A DNA stretch of 64,000 nucleotides from Bedellia somnulentella (taxonomy: Eukaryota > Arthropoda > Insecta > Lepidoptera > Bedelliidae): assembly GCA_963576735.1 (NCBI GenBank), contig OY755170.1, forward strand, positions 16,104,875 to 16,168,874, given 5' to 3'. Positions 10,933 to 21,992 of the stretch are shown here, in pieces (the first letter of the stretch is position 1; every line of letters begins with the position of its first letter). The notes below the pieces were generated by a model, which ran no database searches, was not told the origin of the DNA, and saw nothing but the letters and a program-made list of their open reading frames with translations. The position numbers and the translations under genes were made by a program.

Positions 10933-11190
10933 GCCGTGCAGTGCAGACTTAGAATGTTACTACCCCTTTCTACCCACGGCTGTCGTGAGAGGCGACTTAG
11001 GGTGTGGGGTTTTTTAAAGTGGTTTTTGAGCGATGCGGTTGGAGACCCATCACCAATGATACTTTATTTCTACCATGTTTTCCCCTATTAACTTCCATAT
11101 GTGGCTGAGGAGTTCGTAGCTCGTTAATATTCTAAAGCTCTGGCTACCCCTTTTTGGGATTTATGGCCGTGAATATAAGTATGTATAATA
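10933..11190 (+). mobile_element. SINE-like element R, diverged copy
   Basis: A diverged copy with the recognisable head (gcagacttagaatgttactacccc), the gatgcggttggagacccatcacc core and the tail ggccgtgaatataagtatgta. Confidence 0.75.
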
Positions 11191-11329
11191 TATAGTATAA
11201 TAATGTAGTAATGGTAAAAAAAAAACAGTCACTGATTTAATAAAAAGCTACTTTGTACGCTTAAGATCGGTAAAATTAACCTCAATTACTGAGCAGGCGT
11301 ATTGAAAAGATTATTATATAGTTGCTGTG

Positions 11330-11572
11330 TAGTGTCGGCTTAGAATAGCACTACCTCATTTCTTCCGGTGTACGTAAGAGGCGACTTATGGTATTAGGGC
11401 TTTTTAAGGGATTATTGGACGATGCGGTTGGAGACCCATCACCAACAACCTTTATTTTACCTTTTTTTCCCCACGCAAATTTTAAAAGTGGCTGAGGAAT
11501 TTCTAATTCCTTAGCTCTGGCTACCCTTTCTAGGGATTTATAGCCGTGAGAATATGTATGTATGTATTATAT
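11330..11572 (+). mobile_element. SINE-like element R, copy 3
   Basis: Complete copy: head gctgtgtagtgtcggcttag, the ggttggagaccc core and tail gccgtgagaatatgtatgta. A few bases of the gtgggtgtacg motif are deleted. Confidence 0.85.
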
Positions 11573-11574
11573 AG

Positions 11575-11810
11575 TTAAAATGTCATAAATAACATGTAAT
11601 ACTTACAAGAGATCAAACTGATATATTCCATGGTAGATGACTTTTAATTTCGGTACCACATCTATTCACTTAATTTGTTTCTGTTCACACCTCCTTTTAT
11701 GAAAGCCGTGAAAATACTGAAACAGAGAAGTTAGCACTTGAACTTATATTTTCAACTATATCCTCTTCAATTCTCTTTGTTGGTCTTATGTGTGAAAAAT
11801 AAAACGAAAC
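11575..11810. repeat. Segmental-duplication block (matches 47340-47510)
   Basis: Non-coding block sharing catggtagatgacttt, cacctccttttatga and gccgtgaaaatactgaaaca with 47340-47510, in the same order and orientation relative to the glycine-rich genes. It shows that the duplication extends at least 2.4 kb upstream of gene 1. Confidence 0.8.
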
Positions 11811-11863
11811 GTTACAAAACTTAAACTTAAAGGTTTGGCTGTCAGCAGACAGTATCCCATTAA

Positions 11864-12303
11864 GGCAGTTGTCCCACCAGCAACGATGAACGAGTAGCGA
11901 GTAAAGCTAGAATATAGAACGAGTTGGCGAGCCGCGGGGAGCGAGGGCGTAGTTCCGATAGTTCTGTAGCTCGGCTATAAAGGAGTGTGCGAGTGAGGCA
12001 AGCGATTACTCGCATCACTCACTTTCATATCCGAACTGTAGGGAAATGACCGCTGGTTGCTCTCTCGACGTGAGTTCTAATCGCCGAGCGAGTATCGCTA
12101 AGCGAATGTTATCTTTCATAGCTCTGGTCGCTTAGCGACAAACTAGTGAAACGAGTCCTCGCCGGCAGTGTGAACGGTCAGCGATCAACTATTTGTATAT
12201 GCATCTCTTTTGTTTACACGGAATGTATATCTATTGATACGCTTTTTGAGCGAGAAAATCGCCGATAGTTAGTCGTTCCCTCGCCGTCGGTGGGACAACT
12301 GCC
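11864..12303. mobile_element. Harbinger-like MITE, 440 bp, TAA target duplication
   Basis: Terminal inverted repeats GGCAGTTGTCCCACC at 11864-11878 and its complement at 12289-12303 are flanked by TAA at 11861-11863 and 12304-12306. A 3 bp TWA duplication with GG-starting inverted repeats is typical of PIF/Harbinger MITEs. The interior is unusually GC-rich for the window, with many gcgag/ctcgc motifs, and has no coding capacity. It is absent from the gene 2 duplicate. Confidence 0.85.
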
Positions 12304-12439
12304 TAAACAAGGTTGTTTTATTAAGTTTAACATTAAGTTGATGAAATTGGAACAAAAAATAATATTATTTAATTAACACTCAAGAAGCAACTTTTCCATG
12401 AAGGAAACGTTATTATTTTGATCGTATTTGCCTAATTTT

Positions 12440-12485
12440 AATATGTCTTTGCCTACCCCAATGAGAACTAATAGTGAGCGAATGT
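12440..12485 (+). mobile_element. RTE 3' end fragment
   Basis: tttgcctaccccaatgagaac and ctaatagtgagcg match the last codons and tail of the RTE element. Very short and degraded. Confidence 0.5.
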
Positions 12486-12559
12486 GTTTTTGTAAGTATG
12501 AAATAAGAATAATATTAAAAGGCTTCCATACCATCAATATGACGGTTGCCTAGTTTTAA

Positions 12560-12780
12560 ATAAAAATATATCTGACTATTAAATAATGGTCTTACTTTTT
12601 GTTTCACGCTGTGGCAATCAACTGATGACTGATGCTTCAAAATTTTGCGTTATATACTACCTCTTGGCTAAACACGCCGTACTACTCTGAACTTTGTTTT
12701 AAAGTTTTTACTAATTTAAGATTATTAAACAAAAATATTATCACATAGAAATAAAACATTATTGCGTGATATAATAATTT
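12560..12780. repeat. Segmental-duplication block (matches 48415-48600)
   Basis: Shares tcttactttttgtttc, gctgtggcaatcaactgatg, aacacgccgtac and attattaaacaaaaat with 48415-48600. Non-coding, colinear with the other blocks. Confidence 0.82.
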
Positions 12781-13703
12781 AGGATATAATGTAGCTTATG
12801 TAAAATATGTCTAAAGGGTGCGCTTCATTTGATAGAAAATTAAATGATATAAGTTTAAATGGTATACCGTACATTTGATATAGTTTTTACTTGAAACAAA
12901 GGCAGTTAATACGAGTATTACTTCTTTCGTATATTTTTGTTTGATAACACATAAAGGGTCTATAAAATCTTATAAATACTTACAGTTCCTGTATTTTTAT
13001 TTCGTATTATCATTGCTTGATATTATCAATAAGTGATATAAACTACTCTATATACCACTCATGAGATAAAAAAATAATTTTATAAAATGCTGTGCGCTGT
13101 TATTACACGAGATGTGATAATCATTATCATATTAAATAAAAAAAAATAGTTTCTACTTTGGGGCAAATTCGACTTAGTTCACTTCTCTTGGTACTGGTCG
13201 GCCTTACCCTTAGAGAGTAATTCAGAAAGGCGGAGGCGTGGAGGGTTGCAGCCCCCACCCGATGTGACAAGTAATAGGTGGCTGGGCTCTCCGCAGCGGC
13301 TGTGGCTGGTTGCCCACAAAGGCATCCGGCAAGCTGAAGACATAAGAAGAACATATGCGACTCTGCCTTGTTACAGGTTGCAGAGGCTTCCCCTAGCGCC
13401 GGAGCACATGCAAACCCAATTGTGTGCATGCCTGAATGTTTGCTTGCTTGCTACACTGCCCACTTGCATGCTGAGCCTCTGTTTTCTTGTATATTTTGGG
13501 GATACGACAATAAGTAATTGTAACATTTGAAAATTATATACAATTTATTTTAGAGATATTGATGGTAATATCAATTAAAATTAGATAATCTAAAATTATA
13601 CCAAACGTTTATTTATCAAATCAGTGGTTTTACCGCAAGGCATTCTATTAAATGATATTATATTTATGTCAGATTTAAGATTTCGATATATATTTTAGCT
13701 TTG
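12781..13703. other. No recognisable gene; a GC-richer stretch at 13195-13450
   Basis: AT-rich except 13195-13450, which has open frames on both strands (94 and 100 codons) but no motif I recognise. GC-rich islands of this kind elsewhere in the window are repeat-derived, so I do not call a gene. Confidence 0.4.
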
Positions 13704-13932
13704 CTGTGTAGTGTCGGCTTAGAATAGCACTACCTCATTTCTTCCGGTGGGTGTACATAAAAGGCGACTAACGGTATTGGGGCTCTTTAAGGGATTTTTG
13801 GGCGATGCTCTTGGAGACCCATCACCAACAACCTTTATTTTTCCATCTTTTCCCCACGCAACTTCTAAAAGTGGCTGAGGAATATCTATTTCCTTAGCTC
13901 TGGATACCTCTTCCAGGGATCTATAGCCGTGA
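13704..13932 (+). mobile_element. SINE-like element R, copy 4
   Basis: Head gctgtgtagtgtcggcttag through tctatagccgtga. The TATG tail is missing. One base change disturbs the core (gatgctcttggagaccc). Confidence 0.82.
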
Positions 13933-14264
13933 TTTAAAAAAACTTATAACAAAACTTATACACGTTTTCATAATATTTCAACATTTATATGGAATGAACT
14001 TAATGCCTCAAAGTAACACCGTTAAAAAGTTTGAATTAGCATTTCCGCTAAAATAATTAATCGATCCCGGTGGCTACAATACAGCATGCAAAACTAATCT
14101 TTATAACTATCACAAATAAAGGTTTAAGTGGCGCGCTCCGACAGTGGCGCCCGGGCGCCCCTCAACCGCGGAAGGGTTAAGAGCATTATATTGTTATATC
14201 AAATAAATATAAATTTAATCAATTTACGTCAGACTATTACATAAAATGAGGATAAATATTGTAA
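13933..14264. other. No gene; short GC-rich motif
   Basis: AT-rich apart from 14128-14180, which contains tggcgcccgggcgcccctc. I see no retroelement ends around it. Confidence 0.35.
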
Positions 14265-14378
14265 GAGGAGACTAAGGGTATGGAGCTTTTATTTATTTTC
14301 TACCATCTTATCCTCTATCAACTTCCAGCTCTGGCTGCCCCTTTTTGGAATTTTTGGCCGTGCGCCATTATGTATGTA
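14265..14378 (+). mobile_element. SINE-like element R, fragment
   Basis: Only gaggagactaagggtatgg, the ctaccatcttatcc segment and a tail ggccgtgcgccattatgtatgta remain; it is internally deleted. Confidence 0.6.
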
Positions 14379-14621
14379 TTAGTTATGGAACAAAGTGATA
14401 AATTGGGCAGTATGCATAATGCTCGGTCATTATGAAAAATGCCCAATAGAGAATATGAGAGTGCAATTTAATAATAATTATTAAAATAATCAAATTAACC
14501 TTATTTATATTATAAATATTGACCATCACCCTTTGGGCAGACTTATTTAATTTCATATTTTTGGTGGTATTGTCATTTAACTTAAAATAAACTAAATATT
14601 AAACTACTTGAAGTCAGACAA

Positions 14622-14777
14622 AAGGCAGGCGTCCGAAGTATGAAGAATAAAATAGCATGTATGAAAAATTTATGGATGTAAACGAAGCTAGAGAAGTTTG
14701 TCAGGATCGTACGAAGTGGCGATGGACAGTCTCTGCCTACCCCAATGGGAACTAATGGCGTGAGTATATGTATGTGA
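14622..14777 (+). pseudogene. RTE 3' fragment
   Basis: Encodes KAGVRS-like residues to the terminal NGN of the RTE polyprotein and the tail ggcgtgagtatatgtatgt. Only the last ~45 codons remain, with a frameshift at aaaatttatgg. Confidence 0.85.
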
Positions 14778-15048
14778 AAAAAAGTAAAATAGAACATTAA
14801 ATTGAAAAATTAATATTTCTTTGCAGACAGTATATTGGTTTCTTGAATATGGTTGATTTAAACACCTTGTTTTATTCCCAGTTTATATAGATTATTGGTT
14901 AATCCGCCGCCCTTGCACCGCGATAAATATAGCTTTATTATCAAGTTGCCCAATTGTCATATAGCAATATAATAATGACCATGCAATGTAATAAATAATG
15001 AAATTGATAATTTCACTTAGCCCGATAAAGCTAGACATTATTTATAAT

Positions 15049-15413
15049 TTCTGGCAACCGTGATAGCCCAGTGGGTAGAACACTCGGTTATCGTGCAAAC
15101 GACTAGTGTTCAAATCCTGGTTCGGGCCTACACCAATTTCTCTTTTCTAAAGACATATGTGTGGTTAATTTATCATGGTTGTTAACGGTGAGGGAAAACA
15201 TCGTGAGGAAACCCACATGGCTGAGTTGTACTTAGTCATGTGACAGTGTATTCGTACAAAACGGCGATAGGCCTGCCCCCTATCACGTGAGTACACTGTC
15301 CATGCAAAACGTGGGTACTCTGAACAGCAGGTGACAATGTCACGTGATGTTCAGAAGTATTAGTACCTCTGCCAACCCCTTCGGGGATATTCGGCGTGAA
15401 CGTTTATGTTATG
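15049..15413 (+). mobile_element. tRNA-derived SINE family P, copy 2
   Basis: Nearly identical to 1756-2126, from caaccgtgatagcccagtgg to gaacgtttatgttatg. An 11 bp duplication ttatttataat flanks it at 15038-15048 and 15414-15424. Confidence 0.92.
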
Positions 15414-15524
15414 TTATTTATAATGCTCGAGCATAATAAATAATGCACGCATTAATCACCTGATCCATAACATTTACACACCCAAGTTTTGATTGCCTGA
15501 TGTCAACATGGAAATATTTATTAG

Positions 15525-15575
15525 TAATAATCCCCACATGAGGTTTTCATGAACAAAAAGATTTAAATTATGGAA
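15525..15575 (+). repeat. SINE family T tail fragment
   Basis: tttattagtaataatccccacatgaggtttt followed by catgaacaaaaa matches the tail seen after 3555 and at 49140-49190. Confidence 0.5.
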
Positions 15576-15579
15576 ATCA

Positions 15580-16280
15580 AGTTAAGATTTTGAAAACATA
15601 CATAAATGCATGTGATCACGACCCAATATCCTAAAAAAAGAGAGCCAGAGCTTCAGATCCAGAAAGTCATCATCCATTATTGGAAGTTGAGTGGGAAAAC
15701 AACTATATAATAAAGTTGTTGATAGTGGTTCTCGAACCACATCACCGAATAAGCACTATAAAAGCCCCAAAACTGTGTTTCACTGCTCACGCATATTTTT
15801 ATAAATCATATTTTTATTGCATTTGTTTAATTACAAATCCATTTTTTGTTTTATTTGCCTACTGAAATAAGGATTATAATAGTTAACAGCAGAAAAGAAC
15901 CAAATATACGAAAAACAAAACTTTACGTAAATAATATAAAATCAATATCAAAAATATTTTTATTAGGTGTGAATTATAAAGAGTTTTAAAATATGTATGA
16001 CACTTTGATAAAAACTACATAGGTATACTATAAAACAAATAATATATATATATTTCCTCTATTTCTTTCTATAAATTTTGGTTGTGGAAAAATCTCTTGT
16101 ACAGACTACTCGAGTGATGGTTGGTCCTAGCACAGACTCCGGTCTATTTGCACTGCCTCGGTGCCTAACATCTAACTAAGCAAGAGATAACCATTTTACT
16201 TGGTTCTATGGGTTTGGTGTATAAAAGTATTTTTAAATATGTATAAAAAAAATAAAAAAATAAATAATAATAATAAAATT
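15580..16280. other. No recognisable gene
   Basis: AT-rich. A 61-codon plus-strand open frame (15680-15865) has no motif. The start of 15680-15760 loosely resembles SINE R core sequence in reverse, but not well enough to call. Confidence 0.4.
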
Positions 16281-16282
16281 GA

Positions 16283-16429
16283 GAGTGTGCTCAAAAAAGC
16301 CGGCGTCCGAAGTACGAAGAATAAAAGAGCATGTATGAAAAGATCGATGAATGTAGACGAAGCAAGAGAGGTTTGCCAGGATCGTACGAAGTGGCGATCG
16401 ATAATGGCGTGAGTATATGTATGTGAGTA
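16283..16429 (+). pseudogene. RTE 3' fragment with small deletion
   Basis: Encodes the ESVLKKAGVRSTKNKRACM to TKWRSI region of the RTE C-terminus, then jumps from gatcgata directly to atggcgtgagtatatgtatg. The last ten codons and the stop are thus deleted. Confidence 0.88.
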
Positions 16430-16844
16430 TGCATTATAGATTTTTTTGCGTTTTCTGAAGTCCTTTACCGGTAGTTCCTTTGACATTTATTTTATCGGAT
16501 ACCTACGTACCAGATGCGGGTACAAATTATTACGTACCTAATTATGCACCTTGCGATTTTTTTATGCTTTCTTTTGATAACTAATAAATCACAGAGGCAT
16601 ACTTTAGGAGAAATCGACTTACGAAAAGGTAGCTTTAAACATGGCCAACTATAGTCTGTATCAATTAGAAAAAAATAATTGTAAACAATGAAACGTCAAT
16701 GATGTATTTTAGTGTTGTTACCAATATTATTGACGGCGACGTAAAAATCGAATACGCTACTAATGGTTAGTCAATTTATTGATCCCATTTTATAGTATAC
16801 TTATAAAACAGACGAAAACTACAGAATACGTCCCTTATTAGTAC

Positions 16845-16908
16845 ATACGTACATCCTAATAGAATACTCAAGCCGTTAGTTCCCATATAGGTAGGCAGAG
16901 ACCATCAT
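16845..16908 (-). mobile_element. RTE 3' end fragment, minus strand
   Basis: Minus strand reads ggtctctgcctacctatat then gggaactaacggcttgagt: the RTE end with one short change. Truncated. Confidence 0.6.
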
Positions 16909-16909
16909 T

Positions 16910-17810
16910 ATAATCAATACTGTATTTTATCATAAATTTATTTGCTTGAAACATATCAGTCTCAACTACCAAATACGTTATTTATGATTACAAGAAAAGC
17001 CTTGATAGCGTAAATTTTCATTCTGAATAACCAATAATTGTAGTGGTGAATGGAATGGCAAACCTTATCTTGTTTGTAAGAGAAAGCAAACACGGGTGCA
17101 TCCCATTAGTTCCGAATTAAACTGTTGGGGCACATTCGATGCTTCCGAATTTCATCCCAACAGTTCTATATAGAGCCGCTATTTTACTTGTGGCATATGT
17201 TTTTACTATAAACGTTTCCGTTTTACTTGTTAATATAAAATTTGATTAGTATAAATAGTAATTTTATTTTGATGTAAATACACTTCTTATATAATTATTA
17301 GGGTATTCGACTACAAAAAACCAACATAAGGTTAAAATTTCATTGAAAAGTATGAAATAATAGTTGTTGTATGGTTAGCATACAGCTTTGATTTTTTTGT
17401 TAGGTTAGATGACAGCAAACAATTTAACATTTATATTCATATGATGAAAATTGAAAATGGGTTATTTTAGTAATTTAGGTAAGAAGAACTTAGGTATTAA
17501 TGCATAATTTAGGCCAGGGTGTACAACACCGACTCAAAGACGATGTCACCTATTAATACTCTCATTGCATAATGTATTGCACATATCTCTCGTAAGAAAG
17601 ATTTCATTTCCAGTTGGTAAAAGTATTTGGAAAAACAGTTCAATGATGTGACATCAAACAGTGAATTGATGCCCCAACAAACATTCTGAAATGAACACAT
17701 ACAACACAATTTCAACTATTTCCCATTAGTTCTGTCATGCGGGATTCGAACCCACCTACCTTTATAACATTTTTTTTTCATTACTAATTATTTATTTCTG
17801 TTGTCATTTT
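16910..17810. other. No recognisable gene; one hairpin
   Basis: Contains a 10 bp inverted repeat AACTGTTGGG...CCCAACAGTT at about 17127-17172 and a minus-strand B-box-like ggttcgaatcc near 17745. Neither allows a firm call. Confidence 0.4.
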
Positions 17811-17814
17811 AAGG

Positions 17815-18219
17815 TAAATTCTTTGGGATTTATTTTATCGGATATACGTACTAAAAGCGGGTATAAATTATTGGATACCTTATTATTCAATTTACGTTTG
17901 TTTTTTTTATTACGAGATATGGTTTGGGTAAGTTTTGATTTTCTACATTCTTTCTTTTAACATTTAATAAATCACAAGAATAAACTTTTAAACGCGTTGA
18001 AATCGATTTACGTCGAGATTGCTTTACATACGGCCAAATATATGTCGCGTTGTCAAGATCGGGCTGCGGAGAAAATCAGTATGTATTTCTACCGCAAGAA
18101 TATTAAACTATTAGTATCATTTACACAAAAGTAATTTAAAATATATACTTTTAAACAATTCTTAATCGCGACCATAATAATAGGAATTGACGCGAACAAG
18201 GTCGCGGGCAACAGCTAGT
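17815..18219 (+). mobile_element. Helitron-like fragment with 3' end
   Basis: Ends with a hairpin CGCGA...TCGCG, then ggcaacag and CTAGT (18215-18219), the Helitron 3' signature. The body carries tatgtcgcgttgtcaag, shared with 18630-18660 and 20428-20445. The 5' limit is approximate. Confidence 0.6.
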
Positions 18220-18599
18220 ATATATTACATATTATATACACATTATTATTATTGTTTAAAGTACAATACTTTATAGTGTAAAATATATTATTCACTGCGA
18301 TTTATATGGATATATTGAACCTTGTAGTATCGATTCATTAATCGGTAATCCATTTCTGTCATTCCTTCAATATCATTCAATATTCAATACCCATCAGCAT
18401 TAGAAAAAATAACAAATAATCTCAATGTTTTTCATCTTATCTTAGTTTAATAGTTTCGCAAGATTTAGCTCCAATTAATACTTAAAATTTGTTTAATAAG
18501 TGGACAACAATTTTTCCTGATTGACGGATGTAAAATTTAAGTAATATGGAAGTAGTATCTTGATAAAATCAAAGATTTTATACCCGGTAATGGTTTGTT

Positions 18600-18765
18600 T
18601 ACAAACTTTATGACTCTATTTGATATGAAAGGTATATGTCGCGTTGTCAATCTCGGGTAGCGGAGAAAAATAGTAGGTCATACTGCCACAATTTTTTTTA
18701 ACTATAAGTATCATTTACGCAGCAGTGCAACAGCTTGTGTTTAAATATAAGTGTAAATATAAGGA
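18600..18765 (+). mobile_element. Helitron-like internal fragment
   Basis: ggtatatgtcgcgttgtcaa, cggagaaaaatag and the tatcatttacgcag region match the body of the element ending at 18219. No 3' end is present. Confidence 0.45.
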
Positions 18766-19220
18766 TTACTTATTAAAACTCGTCATCAAAATAACATCAA
18801 AAAGTTGTCACCATACGCAGAACGAGATGCAGTAATCTTAAAAAAAATATGACACTTTTGGTCTCGTCTCTCTCGTTTCAGTGCTCAGCCCTGTTAAGGT
18901 GATTACGCACATGATCGTCGCAGATTAGAAAAAAATAAAATAATTGCTCGCACCAACAAAGCTCGATCCATTTCCTTCTTCCAAATTCTTAATTTCTTCC
19001 TTTTATAAACCTTTAGCTCATCTATTATCTTTATATCATCTGTCTTTGCCCATAGATTTCCATTCATATTTAACATCACAATCTTATCTTTGTAATTTAC
19101 ACGATTTATATGATTATTGGAAAAAGAAACACATTTATTACCTCAGATATCTTTTTTAAAAGTATAAATCAATTAAATGATACTTTCTAAAACAAATTGT
19201 CAATTCGAAACAATATCAAT
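18766..19220. other. No recognisable gene
   Basis: AT-rich; a 71-codon frame at 18944-19159 shows no motif. Confidence 0.4.
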
Positions 19221-19221
19221 A

Positions 19222-19560
19222 CATAGTATAAAACAAAGTCGCTTTCGCTGTATGTCCGTATGTATGCTTAGATCTTTAAAACTACGCAACGGATTTTGAT
19301 GCGGTTTTTTTTATTAGATAGAGTGATTCTTAAGGAAGGTTTGTATGTATAATAAATGCATAATATAGTAGAGAAACACTGATAAATTTAAAGGTTTCTA
19401 ATGTGATGTCGTAAATAAGCACGTTTTTTTGCGCTTATATTGCAAACGCTGGCTGAACCCTACGAGATAGACCAAAATAATGTACTACAGTATTGTTCAC
19501 CTTAAAAAGTTCAACAAAAAAGTCCGCGATGGTATATGTCTATCTCTTAGGGATAACCCA
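19222..19560 (+). repeat. Dispersed repeat, probable Helitron-like fragment
   Basis: Begins tataaaacaaagtcgctttcgctgt and continues with aactacgcaacggattttgatgcgg. From memory, this sequence type is very common in moth and butterfly genomes. No CTAGT end is present nearby, so the assignment to Helitrons is tentative. Confidence 0.4.
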
Positions 19561-19729
19561 GCATAACCATTTTTAATCTTTACTAAAAAATGGTTATTTA
19601 CGAAGTGATTTTAAACAATACAGCATTAATCCTTATCCTTAAATAAATTGTGCATTTATTATAGATCAATATGCTTTTTACAGCATGTAATTTAAGTGAA
19701 TATTACCGAAGATATTACAAATTTAAAAT

Positions 19730-19979
19730 GCAGGGTCGTAGTTGTTTGCGCCGGGCGGCGCGTGCCTATAAATAGCGCGTCGATGGCCGCGCCACACTAT
19801 CCGACTTAGCTTAGGTACACTCCTTTTCCGCGCCAGGGCGGCCTTCAGCCGCCCGGCAAAAACAGTTAAGGTGACGCCGCATAGGCCGCAGGGCCAGCAG
19901 CACCGAACCGGTGGGGTTTTAGTCGGTAAGAGTCCGATCCATGAGGATTTCCCCACCGGTAAACAAAAAAAAAAAAAAA
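19730..19979 (+). mobile_element. GC-rich poly(A)-tailed retro-insert
   Basis: A sharply bounded GC-rich block in AT-rich DNA. It contains a TATA-like tataaatagcgcg near 19766, then ggtggggttttagtcggtaag near 19910, and ends in a poly(A) run (19963-19979). This looks like a short retroposed transcript or LINE/SINE-type element. The open frames on both strands have no recognisable product. Confidence 0.5.
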
Positions 19980-20344
19980 CGCTTCGCCTTATAGCATTTT
20001 ATGATTTGCAGCGATCGCACGCGTTTATCGGATCAAATAAATATCAAGAATGAATTAAACTGAATAGAATAAGTATCTTTTGTTGTTGATTATCTTTTAA
20101 TCTTTATTGAGAGTGTGAAAGTAGGTTGTCCTGTTATTTTATTCAGAAATCTGAATCCTCCTAAGCTCTGCAATGGCACACGTTTGCTGGTAAAATCACT
20201 GAAAAAAATCATAATAGAGTGCACAATACTCACCGCATGTGGTACCGGAGAAGATGTACTAATTCCCCGAATTCCTCTGATACCATCAGATTGACCGTTC
20301 GAATTTAAACGCCTACAATTTCCGGTAAAGATATCTTTTGCAAT

Positions 20345-20826
20345 GACCATTAATAAATCGCAGGGTCAAACTTTTAACGTTGCAGGATTACACTTGAGTG
20401 TTGAGTGTTTTTCACATGGCCAATTATATGTCGCGCTGTCAAGAGTAACGTCTAAGGGCCGGCGCTGACTGCCGGCATGGCATGGCAAAGGATTTCGGTA
20501 CAGATATAGCATTTTTAATCTTATTACCATGTATATAGAATTCATTTTGACACAACGATGCCGAGGGAGGCCGCGGTAGGACAGAACGTCGGCATCGTTG
20601 TGTCAAAATGAAGTAAAATGAATTCTATACTCATGGTAATAAGATTAAAAATGCTATATCTGTACCGAAATCCTTTGCCATGCCATGCCGGCAGTCAGCG
20701 CTGGCCCTAAGCAAAACATGTTTGTATTGGCTAATGACAAAAAAGCTGTGAACGTTGTGTATAAGGACATTCTGTAGTAGGTATATTTTGCATTGCACCC
20801 GTGCGAAGCCGGGGCGGGTCGCTAGT
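20345..20826 (+). mobile_element. Helitron-like element split by a MITE
   Basis: The left part (ggccaattatatgtcgcgctgtcaag, to 20452) and right part (20711-20826) join across the MITE at 20456-20707. The right end reads cgtgcgaagccggggcggg then tcg and CTAGT (20822-20826), followed by T. Confidence 0.6.
20456..20707. mobile_element. Palindromic MITE, 252 bp, TAA target duplication
   Basis: Almost the whole element is one inverted repeat, from GGGCCGGCGCTGACTGCCGGC to its complement, with a short loop near gaggccgcggtaggac. TAA flanks it at 20453-20455 and 20708-20710. A second copy is at 48105-48366. The transcript would fold into a long hairpin. Harbinger-like by the TAA and GG start; no coding capacity. 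Confidence 0.88.
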
Positions 20827-21009
20827 TATTTATATAAAAGATCCAGTTCTTATAGAAGTATTTATGAAATTGTCATTTTTTTCACTCAAAGAGTTGGCAT
20901 TGCTGTACGAGTACAGCGTGGGAATGTCATTTTTTATATGTGACTGTTTTTTTTTTGTATTTTTACGCTTATAACTTTTTTTTTATAATGATAGTATGAA
21001 ATCTGTAAT

Positions 21010-21205
21010 AACAACCGTGGTACCTTAGGTGGTAGAACAAATCGTGCAGATAGGTATGGCTTTAAATCACGGGTAGGGTCTACACCAATTTGTCTTTTCA
21101 AAAGTCATATTTGTGGTTCATTTATCATGGTTGTTAACGGTGAGGAAACCTATATAGCTAAGGCTACAACCGCTTCGGGAATATACGGTGTGAACGTTTG
21201 AGTTT
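21010..21205 (+). mobile_element. SINE family P, degraded copy
   Basis: acaaccgtggtaccttaggtgg, ggtctacaccaatttgtctt, catggttgttaacggtgagg and ggtgtgaacgttt keep the order of the family P consensus, with several internal deletions. Confidence 0.75.
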
Positions 21206-21424
21206 TAATTACTTATAAAGTAACATCGAGTTTATGAATGAATATTATGTATAACTTTAGAATTAAAAGCATGTTGTGATATAATTACCATTAAAAATAT
21301 TAGGCATACATAAAACTAAATTTAAAAAAAAAAACATTTGGACCAAATCCAACCATATTTTATACTGTTTCACGGTATTAATATATTGACTTCATAATAT
21401 AAACGGTACAATCTTAACCTTGTA

Positions 21425-21992
21425 TATTATTTAAACATATTATTATTATTTTAAAACATGAACAAATGTATTTTTTAAATATAAAAATGATTCTAGTTAA
21501 ACAAACTATTCAATAACCATCTTACTGCATTGATAGGGGTTTTTGTATTTTTAATTCGATAGATTCGATTTTCAGCTGGAAATAATGGCTGACTTATAAA
21601 ACACTAATTATATCGTTTAATGAAACTAGACACATAACTGTTACTATATTTTCCACTATGAATTGTTATATTCATTGAGTCACTTGCAGAATATATCTTT
21701 AACTGAGATATTTCCAATATTCGATATTTCGATTTCGAATAGAAGATATAAATGAATGGAATGTTGTTGTGTTGACAGTTATAGTATTTTTAACCGACTT
21801 CAAAAAAAGGAGTGTACGAATTCGACCGTATATTTTTTTTCTCAGGTTTGATCAAGTTATGTTACCAGGGTTAATTTTCATCTTTATACATTTTGACCTA
21901 TTGCTGTTGATTTTGTCTTTTTTCTAGTGATAAAATATTTGTAAAAAATATATTACTTATTTCCACTTCAAACTTAGCAATTTATTTCACAC
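21425..21992. repeat. Tandem non-coding unit, part B, copy 1
   Basis: Matches 27936-28447 closely (ttttaaaacatgaacaaat, aaccatcttactgcat, atggctgacttataaaacac, ctcaggtttgatcaagttatg). It is followed directly by part A. Non-coding; identity unknown. Confidence 0.8.

Noticed and set aside
13195..13450. GC-richer open frames on both strands as a gene
   Set aside because: No motif, splice context or repeat structure supports either strand.
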